This document shows positions 26,586 to 35,271 of a stretch of 64,000 nt of DNA, piece after piece. This DNA comes from Fodinibacter sp963747405. Lineage in GTDB: Bacteria > Actinomycetota > Actinomycetes > Actinomycetales > Dermatophilaceae. Within the stretch, counting starts at the first letter, position 1; each line of letters starts with the position of its first letter. The stretch spans positions 228,396-292,395 of the forward strand of contig CAVVFG010000005.1 in NCBI GenBank assembly GCA_963747405.1, given 5' to 3'. Both the position numbers and the translations under genes were made by a program. The notes under the pieces were generated by a model. That model saw only the letters and a list, made by a program, of their open reading frames with translations. It made no database searches and was not told where the DNA came from.

Positions 26586-26820
26586 GGCGACTCCCTTCGT
26601 GCCGACCGCCAAGGGCACGCAGGCGCCGCGCCTGGGCACGGATGCAACCGTAGTGCGCCCCGGTGAGTTTTCGCTCCCCACGTGACGATCAGACGTCCAC
26701 CCACGACGCGCCAAGGAGCAGAACGCCCAAGCGGGCCCAAGCCAAGGCGGCTGGCACGACCTGGATGGAAGCGCGAAGTCGACCTTGCGTTTCGGCACGG
26801 TCACGACTGTTGGCGACCGC

Positions 26821-27936
26821 TCATGGGGTGAGGTTCAGGTGCAGCTCGCGGTCGAGGAGGTCGCTCAGGCGGGCCGCTTCCTGTTCGATGGCGGCGTCGG
26901 GGCGCCGTCGCTCGTCGAGCCAGGACACCGTCAGCTGGTCACCTCTTCTGGTCCACGTTCCGCAGACGACCCCCCCGACGATGACCGGGTTGGCCTTGCG
27001 CGTCATCAGCTCACGTCGCGTCGACGGAGTGACGTGGACGTCCTTGGTGCCGGGCCCGATCACCCACTGGTCGTGCCCGGGAAGGAAACGAACCGCCTGG
27101 GAGGGACGCGACGCCTCGAGGGCGTCGACGTCCTCGCGCACGACGTAGGCCGTGGTGCCCTCGACGTCCACCGCGACCAGCCGCTCGCGCAGTTCACCGA
27201 ACCAGGCCTCCAGGCGCCGACGTCCCGCACTCAGGCCGTCGACGAGCCAGTAGTGCAGGTGCTCCAGCGTCGCTGGCCCGTAGGTTCTCAGGTACGCGGT
27301 GACAGCGGCCGGGCCGGCGTCGTCCAGGTCGGGGATGCCGTGCCACCGCGAGTTGCGGTCCAGGCGCTGGAACGTGTGCTGCCCGTCTCGGGGCTGGCCG
27401 AACCCCAGGTCCCCCTGCCAGGTCAGCGGCTTGATCAGCGTTCCGGCGCCCTCGTCGAAGACCGGCTTGAGATGCCGGTACGCGCGGTGCGTGGCCAGCA
27501 CCTCACCGAGCTCGACAGCGGTCAACGGCCCCCCGCGGAGAGCCTCGCGCACGGTAGCCCTGAAGTCGGGCCAGTCGGATGGCGCGAGCCGGTAGTGCTC
27601 CACCCAGCTCGCCCGCTCCCACTGCCGGCCGGCACACCGCAGGGCCAGGTAGATCCCGCCTTCCTCCGGCGACAGGTAGTGCATCGACCCGCGGAAGGCG
27701 AACACCTTGACCACCTCCCCCCGGACCAGGGCCGCGCGGAGCTCGCCCGGGCGCGATGCCGAACGCCGCGTCCGCACTGCGAGCTCGGCCAGCGACTCGT
27801 CCATCGAGAGCACCGCGCCGAGCCGACGGACGACACCTGCGACCGACTCAGACCCGACAGGGTCGAGCAACTGGCGCTCCATCCGCCACGACAGCGACTG
27901 CGCCCAGGTCACAGAGGACTCGATCAACGTTCCCAC
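26821..27936 (-). CDS. Winged-helix DNA-binding protein, AlkZ-like (HTH_42)
   Basis: About 371 residues of the winged-helix family that includes the DNA glycosylase AlkZ. Visible landmarks are AGVVRRLGAVLSMDESLAEL, FRGSMHYLSPEEGGIYLALR, LTWQGDLGFGQPRDGQHTFQ, AVTAYLRTYGPATLEHLHYW, and VRFLPGHDQWVIGPGTKD. AlkZ opens cross-linked or alkylated bases with a QxQ or QxD motif; I do not see a clear counterpart here, so glycosylase activity is open. GTG 27936 is preferred over GTG 27996 because conservation seems to start near TLIESSVTWAQSL. Confidence 0.75.
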   Translation of the reverse strand: MGTLIESSVTWAQSLSWRMERQLLDPVGSESVAGVVRRLGAVLSMDESLAELAVRTRRSASRPGELRAALVRGEVVKVFAFRGSMHYLSPEEGGIYLALRCAGRQWERASWVEHYRLAPSDWPDFRATVREALRGGPLTAVELGEVLATHRAYRHLKPVFDEGAGTLIKPLTWQGDLGFGQPRDGQHTFQRLDRNSRWHGIPDLDDAGPAAVTAYLRTYGPATLEHLHYWLVDGLSAGRRRLEAWFGELRERLVAVDVEGTTAYVVREDVDALEASRPSQAVRFLPGHDQWVIGPGTKDVHVTPSTRRELMTRKANPVIVGGVVCGTWTRRGDQLTVSWLDERRRPDAAIEQEAARLSDLLDRELHLNLTP

Positions 27937-27996
27937 CCCGGCAACGTTGCCCCATCCTCGCGCCAAAGTCGTCCGATGAAGGAGCCTTGCAGTCAC

Positions 27997-28514
27997 CGAG
28001 TCCGGGCACGACTGCGACGACGCGGGTGATCACGAGCGCCATTACCCCGCCCGGCGGGCTTGCCCGGGTACGCCGACCACAGAAGGCATGCGTGGCGGCC
28101 TCCCATGGTGCGTGGGAGTGGACGGCAACCAGCACCATCCCCACCCCGAAGCACCCGTGCAGGGAGGTCGCCAGCGACCTCCAGGATCGGTGACGCAGCA
28201 CGCAGACGCCCGGAACCGCCAGCCCGAAGAGAACGAATCCGGCCCGAGCGAGTGCCAGGCGCCATCGTCGATCGGCGAACGCCGCCACTCGACGCAGCAC
28301 TGCCCCGCGGGCGACGCATCGACACGGAGTTCACTTCACCGCGGAAGGCCCGGCTGGGTGGGTGACAAGGGTTGCTGTGCGTCTCCTTCGTTGGCGGCGG
28401 GGTCGCTGCATCTGTCCGCGAGGAGGACGCGCAGTACCGGGTATCAGCGGCCATCCCCCCGCTCCTTGCGGGCAACAGGGTGGGCGACCTGCCCAGCCGA
28501 GGTCGGAGGTCGTC
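27997..28514. other. 500-bp stretch without a convincing gene
   Basis: A minus-strand frame near 28090-28300 contains WRLALARAGFVLFGLAVPG and LATSLHGCFGVGMVLVAVHS, which could be a short hydrophobic protein or a remnant, but start and family are unclear. Nothing else seen. Confidence 0.3.
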
Positions 28515-28787
28515 ATGTCTGACGCGAGGCGCAACCAGTCCGCAGCTGTGGCCGTCTGCACGGTCGAGGCGGCGCATCGACGCGACCACCATCATGGAGA
28601 AGGCGTGGCCTGCCGTCCTCACCTCGTCGAGGTCGTCCACCTGGGCCGACGAGCCGTGGCAGTCTGCCACGACTGTCGCCGGGACTCGGGCTTCCTTCCT
28701 GAGCGCGAGGCCGACCGTCTCGCGTACGCCCACCGCCAAGAAACCGACGGCTACGAATGCGGCAGCTGCTCTTCCTGGGTGGCGTAG
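28515..28787 (+). CDS. Small Cys/His-rich (zinc-ribbon-like) protein
   Basis: 90 residues. The C-terminal half holds two Cys pairs (AVCHDCRRD and YECGSCSSW) spaced about 35 residues apart, and an additional Cys/His set in AVCTVEAAHRRDHHHGEGVA, so a zinc-binding fold is likely. GGAGG lies 5 nt upstream of the ATG. Family unknown; such small proteins may bind DNA, RNA or a protein partner. Confidence 0.65.
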   Translation: MSDARRNQSAAVAVCTVEAAHRRDHHHGEGVACRPHLVEVVHLGRRAVAVCHDCRRDSGFLPEREADRLAYAHRQETDGYECGSCSSWVA

Positions 28788-28855
28788 GCCGACGGCGCGC
28801 CACTGCGACCAGCCACATCGGGCGCAGGCCGACCGAGCCGGCGCGCTGCGGCTGT

Positions 28856-29566
28856 TCAGCGCATCCTGGCTGATCCCCACTTCGGCGAGGACTTGTCCGG
28901 CGGGTAAGTGGTGTCACTGGCGGGGTTCGGAGACGGAGAGTCGCTCGAGGTGTCGAGGTTGCCAGGCGGATCACCCAGATCGAGACCGTGCGACCTTTGA
29001 CGGTAGATCTTCAACGCGGCGGCCTGCCGTTCGACGTGTTCACTGAGGTCCGTGAGGTGTCGCTCGCGGTCCGCGACTGCGGTGTCCAGCATCGTCTGCC
29101 GAGCCAGGTAGCTGGTCTGGATCAGCTTCGCGACCTGAGGAACGACCGCGGCCAGGGCGCCGCGCTGCTGGGTCACATCGGCGTAGTCCTGGATGCTGGC
29201 GAGGTCGGCATCCACCGCCGCGGCGTTGACCTTGAGCTCGTCAACGAGCGCCCGAGCGTCGGCGATGAACAACCGGCCGTTCTTGGCGCGAGACAGCATC
29301 ACGTCGGCGGCCTCGACCTCCGTGCGCAGGTCACGACGCAACCGGGCGATGTCACGTCCCGGTCCGGGCATCAGCGACCGCGAGTGGACCACGGCGGCAC
29401 CCCGGTGCCATCCCCGCCAGCGGCGGACGCGCCGGTAGACCCGCCACACGATCAGCATTGCGGTCAGCACCAGCACCAGGAGCACCAGCAGCACCAGCGT
29501 CAGGCCCATCATCAGCGGCCCACTCAACGAGGACAGGCCGCCGTCATCGGCGAACGCTCTCATCAT
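28856..29566 (-). CDS. Membrane-anchored coiled-coil protein
   Basis: 236 residues. One transmembrane helix (GLTLVLLVLLVLVLTAMLIV) at residues 21-40 follows a short extracytoplasmic N-terminus, and is followed by a basic stop-transfer (RVYRRVRRWRGWHRG). Residues 80-200 are charged helices likely to form a coiled coil (RDLRTEVEAADVMLSRAKNG, TDLSEHVERQAAALKIYRQR). The tail is Ser/Pro/Asp-rich. No family recognised; a cytoplasmic scaffold facing role is possible. Confidence 0.65.
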   Translation of the reverse strand: MMRAFADDGGLSSLSGPLMMGLTLVLLVLLVLVLTAMLIVWRVYRRVRRWRGWHRGAAVVHSRSLMPGPGRDIARLRRDLRTEVEAADVMLSRAKNGRLFIADARALVDELKVNAAAVDADLASIQDYADVTQQRGALAAVVPQVAKLIQTSYLARQTMLDTAVADRERHLTDLSEHVERQAAALKIYRQRSHGLDLGDPPGNLDTSSDSPSPNPASDTTYPPDKSSPKWGSARMR

Positions 29567-29774
29567 GACCTCCCGCTACCCAGCGGCTGCCCGCCGACAT
29601 CCCTGAATATATCGAGCGCGGCCCCTCGGTGTCCGCAGTGCGGGGCGGCCCCGATCCGGTGGGGCCGGGCCGACAGCCTCGAACAGCGAACAGCGAACAG
29701 CGATCACGAAGCTCCGGCCGCCGCCGTTGGCCGGCGGCACGCCGAGTCTCCCGCTGGTCGGCGGCGCCGATGTC

Positions 29775-29780
29775 TACGCT
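29775..29780 (+). promoter_or_regulatory. -10 box (TACGCT) for leaderless HNH transcript
   Basis: TACGCT ends 6 nt before ATG 29787 with no ribosome site, which decides the start of the HNH gene. Confidence 0.6.
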
Positions 29781-29786
29781 GTCGCC

Positions 29787-30128
29787 ATGGCGGTCGACCG
29801 GAGCCGTCGTGCGCGCGTGGCGCGGCGGCGCCAGCGGCGGATGGCTGGTGTGGAGCACGACCTCACCGACGAGCAGTGGGCTGCGCTGAAGGCGGCCTGG
29901 GGTGGATGCGCCTACTGCGGCGCGACCGAGCGACCGGTGCAGCGCGACTGCGTGCTCCCGATCTCGCGCGGTGGGCGCTACACGCTCGACAACGTCGCGC
30001 CGGCCTGCGGGTCGTGCAATGCGAGCAAGTGCAACGACGAGGTGACGTCCTGGATGCGGCGCAAGCGCTTGGACGAACGCGCCTTCCTCGTGCGCCACGC
30101 CGAGATCAGCGCCAGCCTGCTTCGCTGA
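29787..30128 (+). CDS. HNH-type nuclease-fold protein, first His replaced
   Basis: 113 residues with a structural zinc pair (CAYCGATERP and CGSCNASKCND) around a beta-beta-alpha-metal fold: VQRDCVLPISRGGRYTLDNV. In classical HNH enzymes the position before VxPxSxGG is His (DHVVP); here it reads DCVLP, so catalysis is uncertain, while the Asn (DN) and the CxxCN-xxK end are kept. It could be a variant nuclease or a DNA-binding relic. The start is set by the leaderless box upstream. Confidence 0.75.
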   Translation: MAVDRSRRARVARRRQRRMAGVEHDLTDEQWAALKAAWGGCAYCGATERPVQRDCVLPISRGGRYTLDNVAPACGSCNASKCNDEVTSWMRRKRLDERAFLVRHAEISASLLR

Positions 30129-30459
30129 GCGGTCCCGGACACTGGACGCGCCCGCCGGCGGGCACCGCGCGGTCGCTCCTCAGCCACTGGCGTGTGCGAC
30201 GCTGCGCCGGCTGAAGCCCGGTGCGCTCATGGCACGCGACCTCGCGGCAGAGCCACCGAGGAGCAGAGTGCCTGGCCGGTTGACGCCGTCGACTCAACCT
30301 CCGCATGCCCACCGGTGGGAAGGCCGACCCACCCGCCCTGCCATCGTCGTGACAGCCGCCCGGACTCGCGGGGGCGGGAGCCATTGCGACACGACCCTCT
30401 GGGGGCGCCGGTTGCTGCGTTCGGCGACCTCAGCGCCCCACGTCCACGTGAACGGGCCA
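30129..30459. other. 330-bp intergenic stretch
   Basis: It separates two convergent genes (HNH and tandem GNAT). No terminator with a clear hairpin, no gene and no repeat seen. Confidence 0.4.
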
Positions 30460-31524
30460 TCACAGCGCAGTGGGTCGGTCGCCACGCGGACCCGGCCCGG
30501 GCATCTGCAACCGGACGACGATCTCCCCGTCCACGACGTCGCCGGTCTCGAGGAAGCCGTACTTCCGATAGAACGGGGCGGGTGTTCCAGGCCCTGGCAC
30601 CCAGCTGGTGACCAAGGTGGTACACCCTTCGGCGCGCAGCTGGTCGCACAACAGGTCGAGGGCGCGTCGGCCCACGCCACGGCGCTGGTGACGCCGGTCG
30701 ACGAGCAAGCGCCACAGGTACGGCTCCGGATGCGCCGGGGTCACCTCGGCGATCATAACGAAGGCGGCCGGCTCGCCGTCGGCCTCGACCCCGTACAGCC
30801 GCGGGACCACCGGGGCGCCGTCGATCACTTCGGGGAAGAGCGCGTCGGCGAACGACCAGGACATCGGCGCGACGAAGCGCTCTTGGGAGTGGTGGGTGCG
30901 CAGCGCGTAGTAGCCCCGGTGGTTCTTCAGGTCCAACGGCGCGAGACGGACCTGGTCCGGCGGGTCACGAGGCCGGTCGGCCCAGTCCGCGCACTCCTGG
31001 GCGGTGGCGCCGTAGGTCGCGCTGTCGGCCCACTGCCCACGCCAGAGCAACGACTTCTTGGTCGTCGCCTCGTAGACCAGACCGATGTTCTCCAGCACCC
31101 GTTGCGAGGCGATGTTCTCCGGGTCCAGCTCGGCTTGTACCCGCCCGACTCCCACCCGCTCGACGAGGTCGTGAACCAGCGCCTGGGTTGCCTGCGTGGC
31201 GTAGCCCTGACCGTGACCGGAGCGCGCCAGGGTGAAGCCGATCTCAGCCACGGCGCAGGTGTCGTCGAGGTACGCGCACACATCACCGATCAGCCTGCCG
31301 TCCCGTTCGACCGCGAACTGGGTCCACCGACCTGGGGTGAGGTCGTCCTGGTCGCCCTGCTCGGACAGCAGCGAGAGGGCGTCCTGCTCAGTGAATGGAA
31401 GGTTCCACGACTGGTACCTGGCCACCTCGGGGTCGTTGCGGTAAGCCACGAACGGTGCCACATCAATGGTGCGCATGATTCGCAGGACCAGCCGTTCGGT
31501 GCGCAGTGGATATGGCGAGGACAC
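30460..31524 (-). CDS. Tandem GNAT N-acetyltransferase (two domains)
   Basis: 354 residues. The first domain (about 1-170) resembles RimJ/RimL-type GNATs: LRTERLVLRIMRTIDVAPFV, VAEIGFTLARSGHGQGYATQ (acetyl-CoA loop R/G-x-G-x-A), and VLENIGLVYEATTK. The second (about 185-350) is a separate GNAT with WRLLVDRRHQRRGVGRRALD as its CoA loop and FYRKYGFLETGDV as the terminal strand. Fusions of this kind occur in actinobacteria; substrates are unknown. The GTG at 31524 is set by a TACCCT box 6 nt upstream (leaderless); the longer upstream frame has no protein-like content. Confidence 0.8.
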   Translation of the reverse strand: MSSPYPLRTERLVLRIMRTIDVAPFVAYRNDPEVARYQSWNLPFTEQDALSLLSEQGDQDDLTPGRWTQFAVERDGRLIGDVCAYLDDTCAVAEIGFTLARSGHGQGYATQATQALVHDLVERVGVGRVQAELDPENIASQRVLENIGLVYEATTKKSLLWRGQWADSATYGATAQECADWADRPRDPPDQVRLAPLDLKNHRGYYALRTHHSQERFVAPMSWSFADALFPEVIDGAPVVPRLYGVEADGEPAAFVMIAEVTPAHPEPYLWRLLVDRRHQRRGVGRRALDLLCDQLRAEGCTTLVTSWVPGPGTPAPFYRKYGFLETGDVVDGEIVVRLQMPGPGPRGDRPTAL

Positions 31525-31530
31525 GCTTCG

Positions 31531-31536
31531 AGGGTA
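31531..31536 (-). promoter_or_regulatory. -10 box (TACCCT on minus strand) for leaderless GNAT transcript
   Basis: On the minus strand TACCCT ends 6 nt before the GTG at 31524, with no ribosome site. Confidence 0.55.
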
Positions 31537-31744
31537 GTAGCCAGCCCACGGGCAGTCCCTCGGTTGGCCCTCCTGGCCAGCCGGTGCTCGCCGACCGGAT
31601 CCCGAGGTGTTGCGCCAACCGGTGCCCAGCCGATTCTCGCGACGGGTGACGGGGCGGGACCGGACAGGTGCGTTGGCAAGGGCCTCGCCCATGGGGTGCT
31701 GCGGTAAGGATGAGTGGACCACCGTCGACACCGAGGAGTTCGTC

Positions 31745-32350
31745 ATGCCCCTTCGCGCCCTGGCCCTGAACTGCACACTGTCCCCCAGCCCGGCGGCATC
31801 GAGCACGGACAGGTTGGCGCAGGAGGTGCTGGACGCACTTGCGGAGCACGGCGTCGAGGGGTCGATGCTGCGCGTCGTCGACCATGACGTGAAGCCGGGG
31901 GTGCAGCTCGACATGGGCGAGGGTGATGCCTGGCCTGCCATCCGAGAGCAGGTCATGGCGGCCGACATCCTCGTTCTGGCTACGCCCACGTGGCTCGGAC
32001 AGCACAGCAGCGTCGCTCAGCGGGTCTTCGAGCGACTCGACGCGGAACTTTCCGAGACCGACGACGAGGGCCGGTTGAAGACCTACGGGAAGGTGGCCGT
32101 GGCCGCCGTCGTCGGGAACGAGGACGGGGCGCACCACATCACGGCGGTCGTCTACCAGGCGCTGGGAGACGTCGGGTTCACGGTGCCGGCCGCAGGCGTC
32201 ACGTACTGGAACGGCGAGGCGATGCACACCACCGACTACAAGGACCTCGGCAGCGCACCCGAGGAGACTCGCCAGGCAACCAAGCAGCTGGCCTCCAACG
32301 CCGCCCACCTGGCCGGCCTGCTGACGCGTGCCCCGTACCCACCGCTCTGA
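31745..32350 (+). CDS. NADPH-dependent FMN reductase / flavodoxin-like protein
   Basis: 201 residues with a flavodoxin fold: ALALNCTLSPSPAASSTDRL holds the FMN phosphate loop, and LVLATPTWLGQHSSVAQRVF the second FMN-binding segment. KVAVAAVVGNEDGAHHITAV is the typical third strand. It may reduce quinones or supply reduced flavin. GAGGAG precedes the ATG by 6 nt. It is followed within 2 nt by a flavin-dependent oxidoreductase gene, an obvious two-component pairing (reductase plus monooxygenase), which is an inference from the neighbourhood. Confidence 0.85.
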   Translation: MPLRALALNCTLSPSPAASSTDRLAQEVLDALAEHGVEGSMLRVVDHDVKPGVQLDMGEGDAWPAIREQVMAADILVLATPTWLGQHSSVAQRVFERLDAELSETDDEGRLKTYGKVAVAAVVGNEDGAHHITAVVYQALGDVGFTVPAAGVTYWNGEAMHTTDYKDLGSAPEETRQATKQLASNAAHLAGLLTRAPYPPL

Positions 32351-32351
32351 C

Positions 32352-33206
32352 GTGGCGGGTCCAGCTCCGACCTTCGGGCTGCTAGCACCGCTGACGCCGC
32401 TGCGGGGCCCTGACGCCCGCGTGGCGGGCGAGACGGACGCGGACCGGCTCGACGAGGTCATCCGGTCGGGAACCGTGGGCGCTCTCTGGATGCGTGACCT
32501 GCCGGTCACTCCGTCCGACGACGACGACACCGGGCAGGGGACCGACCCGTTCGTCCACCTCGCACACCTTGCGGGAGGCGGCAGCCTGCCACCGGTCGTG
32601 GGCACCGCTTCGGTGATCCTCGGGACCCGCCATCCCTACGTCTTGGCCCGTGCGGCGCTGACCCTGCAGGCACAGACCGAAGGCCGGTTCATCCTGGGGC
32701 TGGGCACCGGCGGCAAACCCGCCATGAACACCGCGCTCAGCATCGCGAACCAGCCGCTGACCGCCTTCGCCGAGGAGTGGTGGACGGTACGCAGGGCACT
32801 GGCCGGTGAGGTGGTGCAAGGGGTCGACCTCACGGTGCCGTGGTCCGACGGCCCGCCCCCGATGTACCTAGCCACCACCGACACCCAACGATGGCGGGCC
32901 GTCGACGGCGACCCTGACGGCTGGCTCGCCTTCGCTGGGTCGCACAGCGCGTTCTGCGCCCAGCTGGACCAGCTCAACCGCATCTCGGGGCGAGAGGTGC
33001 AGGTGGCGGTTCGCCTCGACGCGACGGTGGTCGCGCCGGAGGACGGCCCGCTCGTTGCGACCCCCGAGCGGGGCAGGGTGGCAGGAACCATCGGTCAGCT
33101 CGCCGACGTGGTGACCTCGTGGCGTCGGATGCCGATCACTCACCTGATGGTCAACGTCCGAAGCGCCGACCCTCTCGGCGACCTCGAGCGGCTCGCCCAA
33201 GCGTGA
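32352..33206 (+). CDS. LLM-class flavin-dependent oxidoreductase
   Basis: About 284 residues of the luciferase-like monooxygenase class (TIM barrel): TFGLLAPLTPLRGPDARVAG at the start, GTASVILGTRHPYVLARAAL, GRFILGLGTGGKPAMNTA as the conserved central strand and loop. Members use reduced FMN or F420. It starts 1 nt after the stop of the FMN reductase gene, so co-expression and flavin delivery are likely. GTG 32328 is an alternative, giving eight more residues that overlap the upstream gene. Confidence 0.85.
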   Translation: MAGPAPTFGLLAPLTPLRGPDARVAGETDADRLDEVIRSGTVGALWMRDLPVTPSDDDDTGQGTDPFVHLAHLAGGGSLPPVVGTASVILGTRHPYVLARAALTLQAQTEGRFILGLGTGGKPAMNTALSIANQPLTAFAEEWWTVRRALAGEVVQGVDLTVPWSDGPPPMYLATTDTQRWRAVDGDPDGWLAFAGSHSAFCAQLDQLNRISGREVQVAVRLDATVVAPEDGPLVATPERGRVAGTIGQLADVVTSWRRMPITHLMVNVRSADPLGDLERLAQA

Positions 33207-33319
33207 ACCGGTCGACGACGGGCGGGACACACACCGCCCAGCAGCCGAGGGACCTCGTTGGAGAGGTGCCCCTCATCGCCGGCACTCGCTGACGACGTCG
33301 AGGCGGACGAGACACGCAG

Positions 33320-33355
33320 AGCACCGCCCCGGCCGTTGGGAGCCGGGGCGGTGCT
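33320..33355 (-). terminator. Strong hairpin terminator, shared by convergent genes
   Basis: A perfect 14-bp stem (AGCACCGCCCCGGC and its complement) with an 8-nt loop, 25 nt past the stop of the metallopeptidase gene and 114 nt past that of the LLM gene. No T tract. It can stop transcription from either side. Confidence 0.75.
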
Positions 33356-33379
33356 TGCAGTCGGTCGAGCCGGGCTGGC

Positions 33380-34486
33380 TCAGCTGCCCGAGATGATCTG
33401 CGGCAGCGCTGCGTCGAAGAGCGCGACGAAGGTCGCCGGGGGAAGGATGTAGCTGCGCGGCTTGGCGGCGGCGGCCAGGTCGGCGCCCCAGTCGGCAGCA
33501 CGCTCGCGCTGCAGCGGCGTTCCGTGGTGGCCGGGGCTGGCGAACTGGCAGTCCCCGACGGTGTAGAAGCTCAGCAACGCGTCAGCGACCCGCTTCTTGT
33601 TGAGGGCCAGGCCCTTCTTGTGGGTGCCGAAGTAGGCGGCCATGGCGTCAGCCATGAGCTCGGTACGGCGGGTGGCCTCGGCGGGGTCCGTCGGCCCAGT
33701 GCCGAACACGTCGAGCTCGTACTGGACGTGGTGCCCGAACTCGTGGGCCATGATCACGCGGATCCCCACATCACCCAGACCGATGGCGTCATAGGCCTCG
33801 ATGATGCCGTCGCCCATGATGAGCTTGTCCGGCAAGGCCGCGATGAACGGGTCGGTCTCCCCCTCGGCGGAGAAGGCGAAGGCGTTGAGCGTCCAGAGCG
33901 GGTTGTCGTAGAAGTCGCCCTGGGTCTGCATGAAGTCGGCCACGGTCGCGGCTTCCGCCTGGATCTCGGCCGACGTCATCGGGGCGATCTGACCGGTCGC
34001 GACCATCGCGCTGAGGGTCCTTGCGATGCGCTCGGCGTCGAGCAGCACGTCGCCGTGCATCGCCATCAGCTGGATGTCGCTGGACTCGATGTCCCAGAAA
34101 CGGCGTAGGTCGCGGAAGGTGTGCTTGATCTGCTGCTCGTGGGGCTCAAGGGCGTAGTCGGGGTCGTCGGGAGTGCCGAAGAACAAAGCGTCATACGTCG
34201 GCACGTTGAACAAGACCTCCTGGTGGGCGACCAGGAAGGCGAACTGCTCGTCGGTCATGTCGGCGAAGAGCTGGTCGACGTAGGTGTCGAGCAGGGTGCC
34301 GGTGCACTCGCTGGGCGCCACAGCCCGCGCCAAGGCTGCCTGAGCCGGGTTCTCGACGAGATGGCTTCGGGACGGGGCAGGTGCCGGGCTGGCTGTGGCG
34401 GAAGCCGTCGCGGCGGTGCTCAACCCTCCAAGGGTCAGCAGTACCGCCGCCCCGAGAGCCACCACTGAGCGGATTGTTCTGGACAC
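33380..34486 (-). CDS. Secreted zinc metallopeptidase (HExxH) of neutral-protease type
   Basis: 368 residues. An N-terminal signal peptide (TIRSVVALGAAVLLTLGG, ending ATASA) is followed by a helical pro-region and a catalytic domain with HEFGHH at about 243-248; the third ligand may be the Glu in RRTELMADAMAAYF some 23 residues on. VGDCQFASPGHHGTPLQRER is near the C-terminus. It resembles the putative neutral zinc metallopeptidase family (YpfJ-like HExxH-x-E pattern). Function: extracellular proteolysis, substrate unknown. The gene ends at the 14-bp hairpin. Confidence 0.85.
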   Translation of the reverse strand: MSRTIRSVVALGAAVLLTLGGLSTAATASATASPAPAPSRSHLVENPAQAALARAVAPSECTGTLLDTYVDQLFADMTDEQFAFLVAHQEVLFNVPTYDALFFGTPDDPDYALEPHEQQIKHTFRDLRRFWDIESSDIQLMAMHGDVLLDAERIARTLSAMVATGQIAPMTSAEIQAEAATVADFMQTQGDFYDNPLWTLNAFAFSAEGETDPFIAALPDKLIMGDGIIEAYDAIGLGDVGIRVIMAHEFGHHVQYELDVFGTGPTDPAEATRRTELMADAMAAYFGTHKKGLALNKKRVADALLSFYTVGDCQFASPGHHGTPLQRERAADWGADLAAAAKPRSYILPPATFVALFDAALPQIISGS

Positions 34487-34732
34487 ACGAATCTCCTTGC
34501 TAGGGCCCCGGCCGCTCCTCCCGCGGCTCAGGTGGGACTGTCACCGTAGGCGGCTCGACGTCCAGAAACCCCTTCAGGTGAGCACCTCGTTCAACCGCTC
34601 ACGCGGCGTGGCCCCGCCCCAAGCCACCGCCGCAGCTGCTTGGTCCGCCTGCCCCTCCAGCACGCACGACGGGACGGATCGGGCGCGTCCGGGCGCCGTC
34701 CGGAGGCCCAGGCGGTACCGTGCCGCGGGCGG

Positions 34733-34951
34733 TCACCAGGTGAGCTCGATCTCGATCTCCCGCTCCTCGTCACCGATCTCGATCTCGAGCTTGAAGTCCA
34801 CCTCGTCGGGCACGTGCACCGTGAAGCGGAGGTCGCCGCGCTCGAACTCCACCTCGTTGTTGCTGGCGAGGGCGTCGGCCAGAGCGTGCAGGCGAGCAGC
34901 GGCCTCCTCCCGGCGCAGCCGTCGCTTCTCCTCGAGCTCGAGCAGGTTCAT
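34733..34951 (-). CDS. Amphi-Trp domain protein
   Basis: 72 residues: MNLLELEEKRRLRREEAAAR, then LHALADALASNNEVEFERGD, LRFTVHVPDEVDFKLEIEIG and EREIEIELTW. The terminal ELTW with the amphipathic strands is the signature of the amphi-Trp family, small acidic proteins of unknown role found in bacteria and archaea. AAGGAG lies 8 nt upstream of the ATG. Acidic pI and small size are typical. Confidence 0.85.
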   Translation of the reverse strand: MNLLELEEKRRLRREEAAARLHALADALASNNEVEFERGDLRFTVHVPDEVDFKLEIEIGDEEREIEIELTW

Positions 34952-35242
34952 CGTTGGTCTCCTTCGTTGGGTTTCCACTCGTGGCGTCGAGGCGCTCTCT
35001 GGATCCACGACCACCGCGACACAGCGACACCGCACCACATGATCACCCCAGTCGGCTAGGGCGCATCACCCGACCAGGGGGAGTGGTCGACGAACGACGA
35101 CGTGGCAGCGCTTCGAAGGGCCGATCTGTGGCTGGGGCGTCTCCACTCGGGCGGGCAGCAGCACAGTGAGCGTCTGTGGAGCAGCAGAGTGAGTGGTCCC
35201 GCCGGGCACCGGGACCGAGCCTGGCCCGCAGGCCGGTCCGAA

Positions 35243-35267
35243 GCCACCTACGTGCCACAAGGACCTG
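35243..35267. repeat. 25-bp imperfect direct repeat, copy 1
   Basis: Matches 49267-49291 at 23 of 25 positions, with the 15-nt core TACGTGCCACAAGGA identical. The other copy adjoins a tRNA 3' fragment and an integrase remnant, so these could be vestigial attachment sites about 14 kb apart. Confidence 0.5.
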
Positions 35268-35271
35268 CCGC

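Noticed and set aside
30460..31989. Extension of the tandem GNAT protein to a start at 31989
   Set aside because: The added 155 residues overlap the FMN reductase gene in antisense and look non-coding; the TACCCT box gives a better start at 31524.
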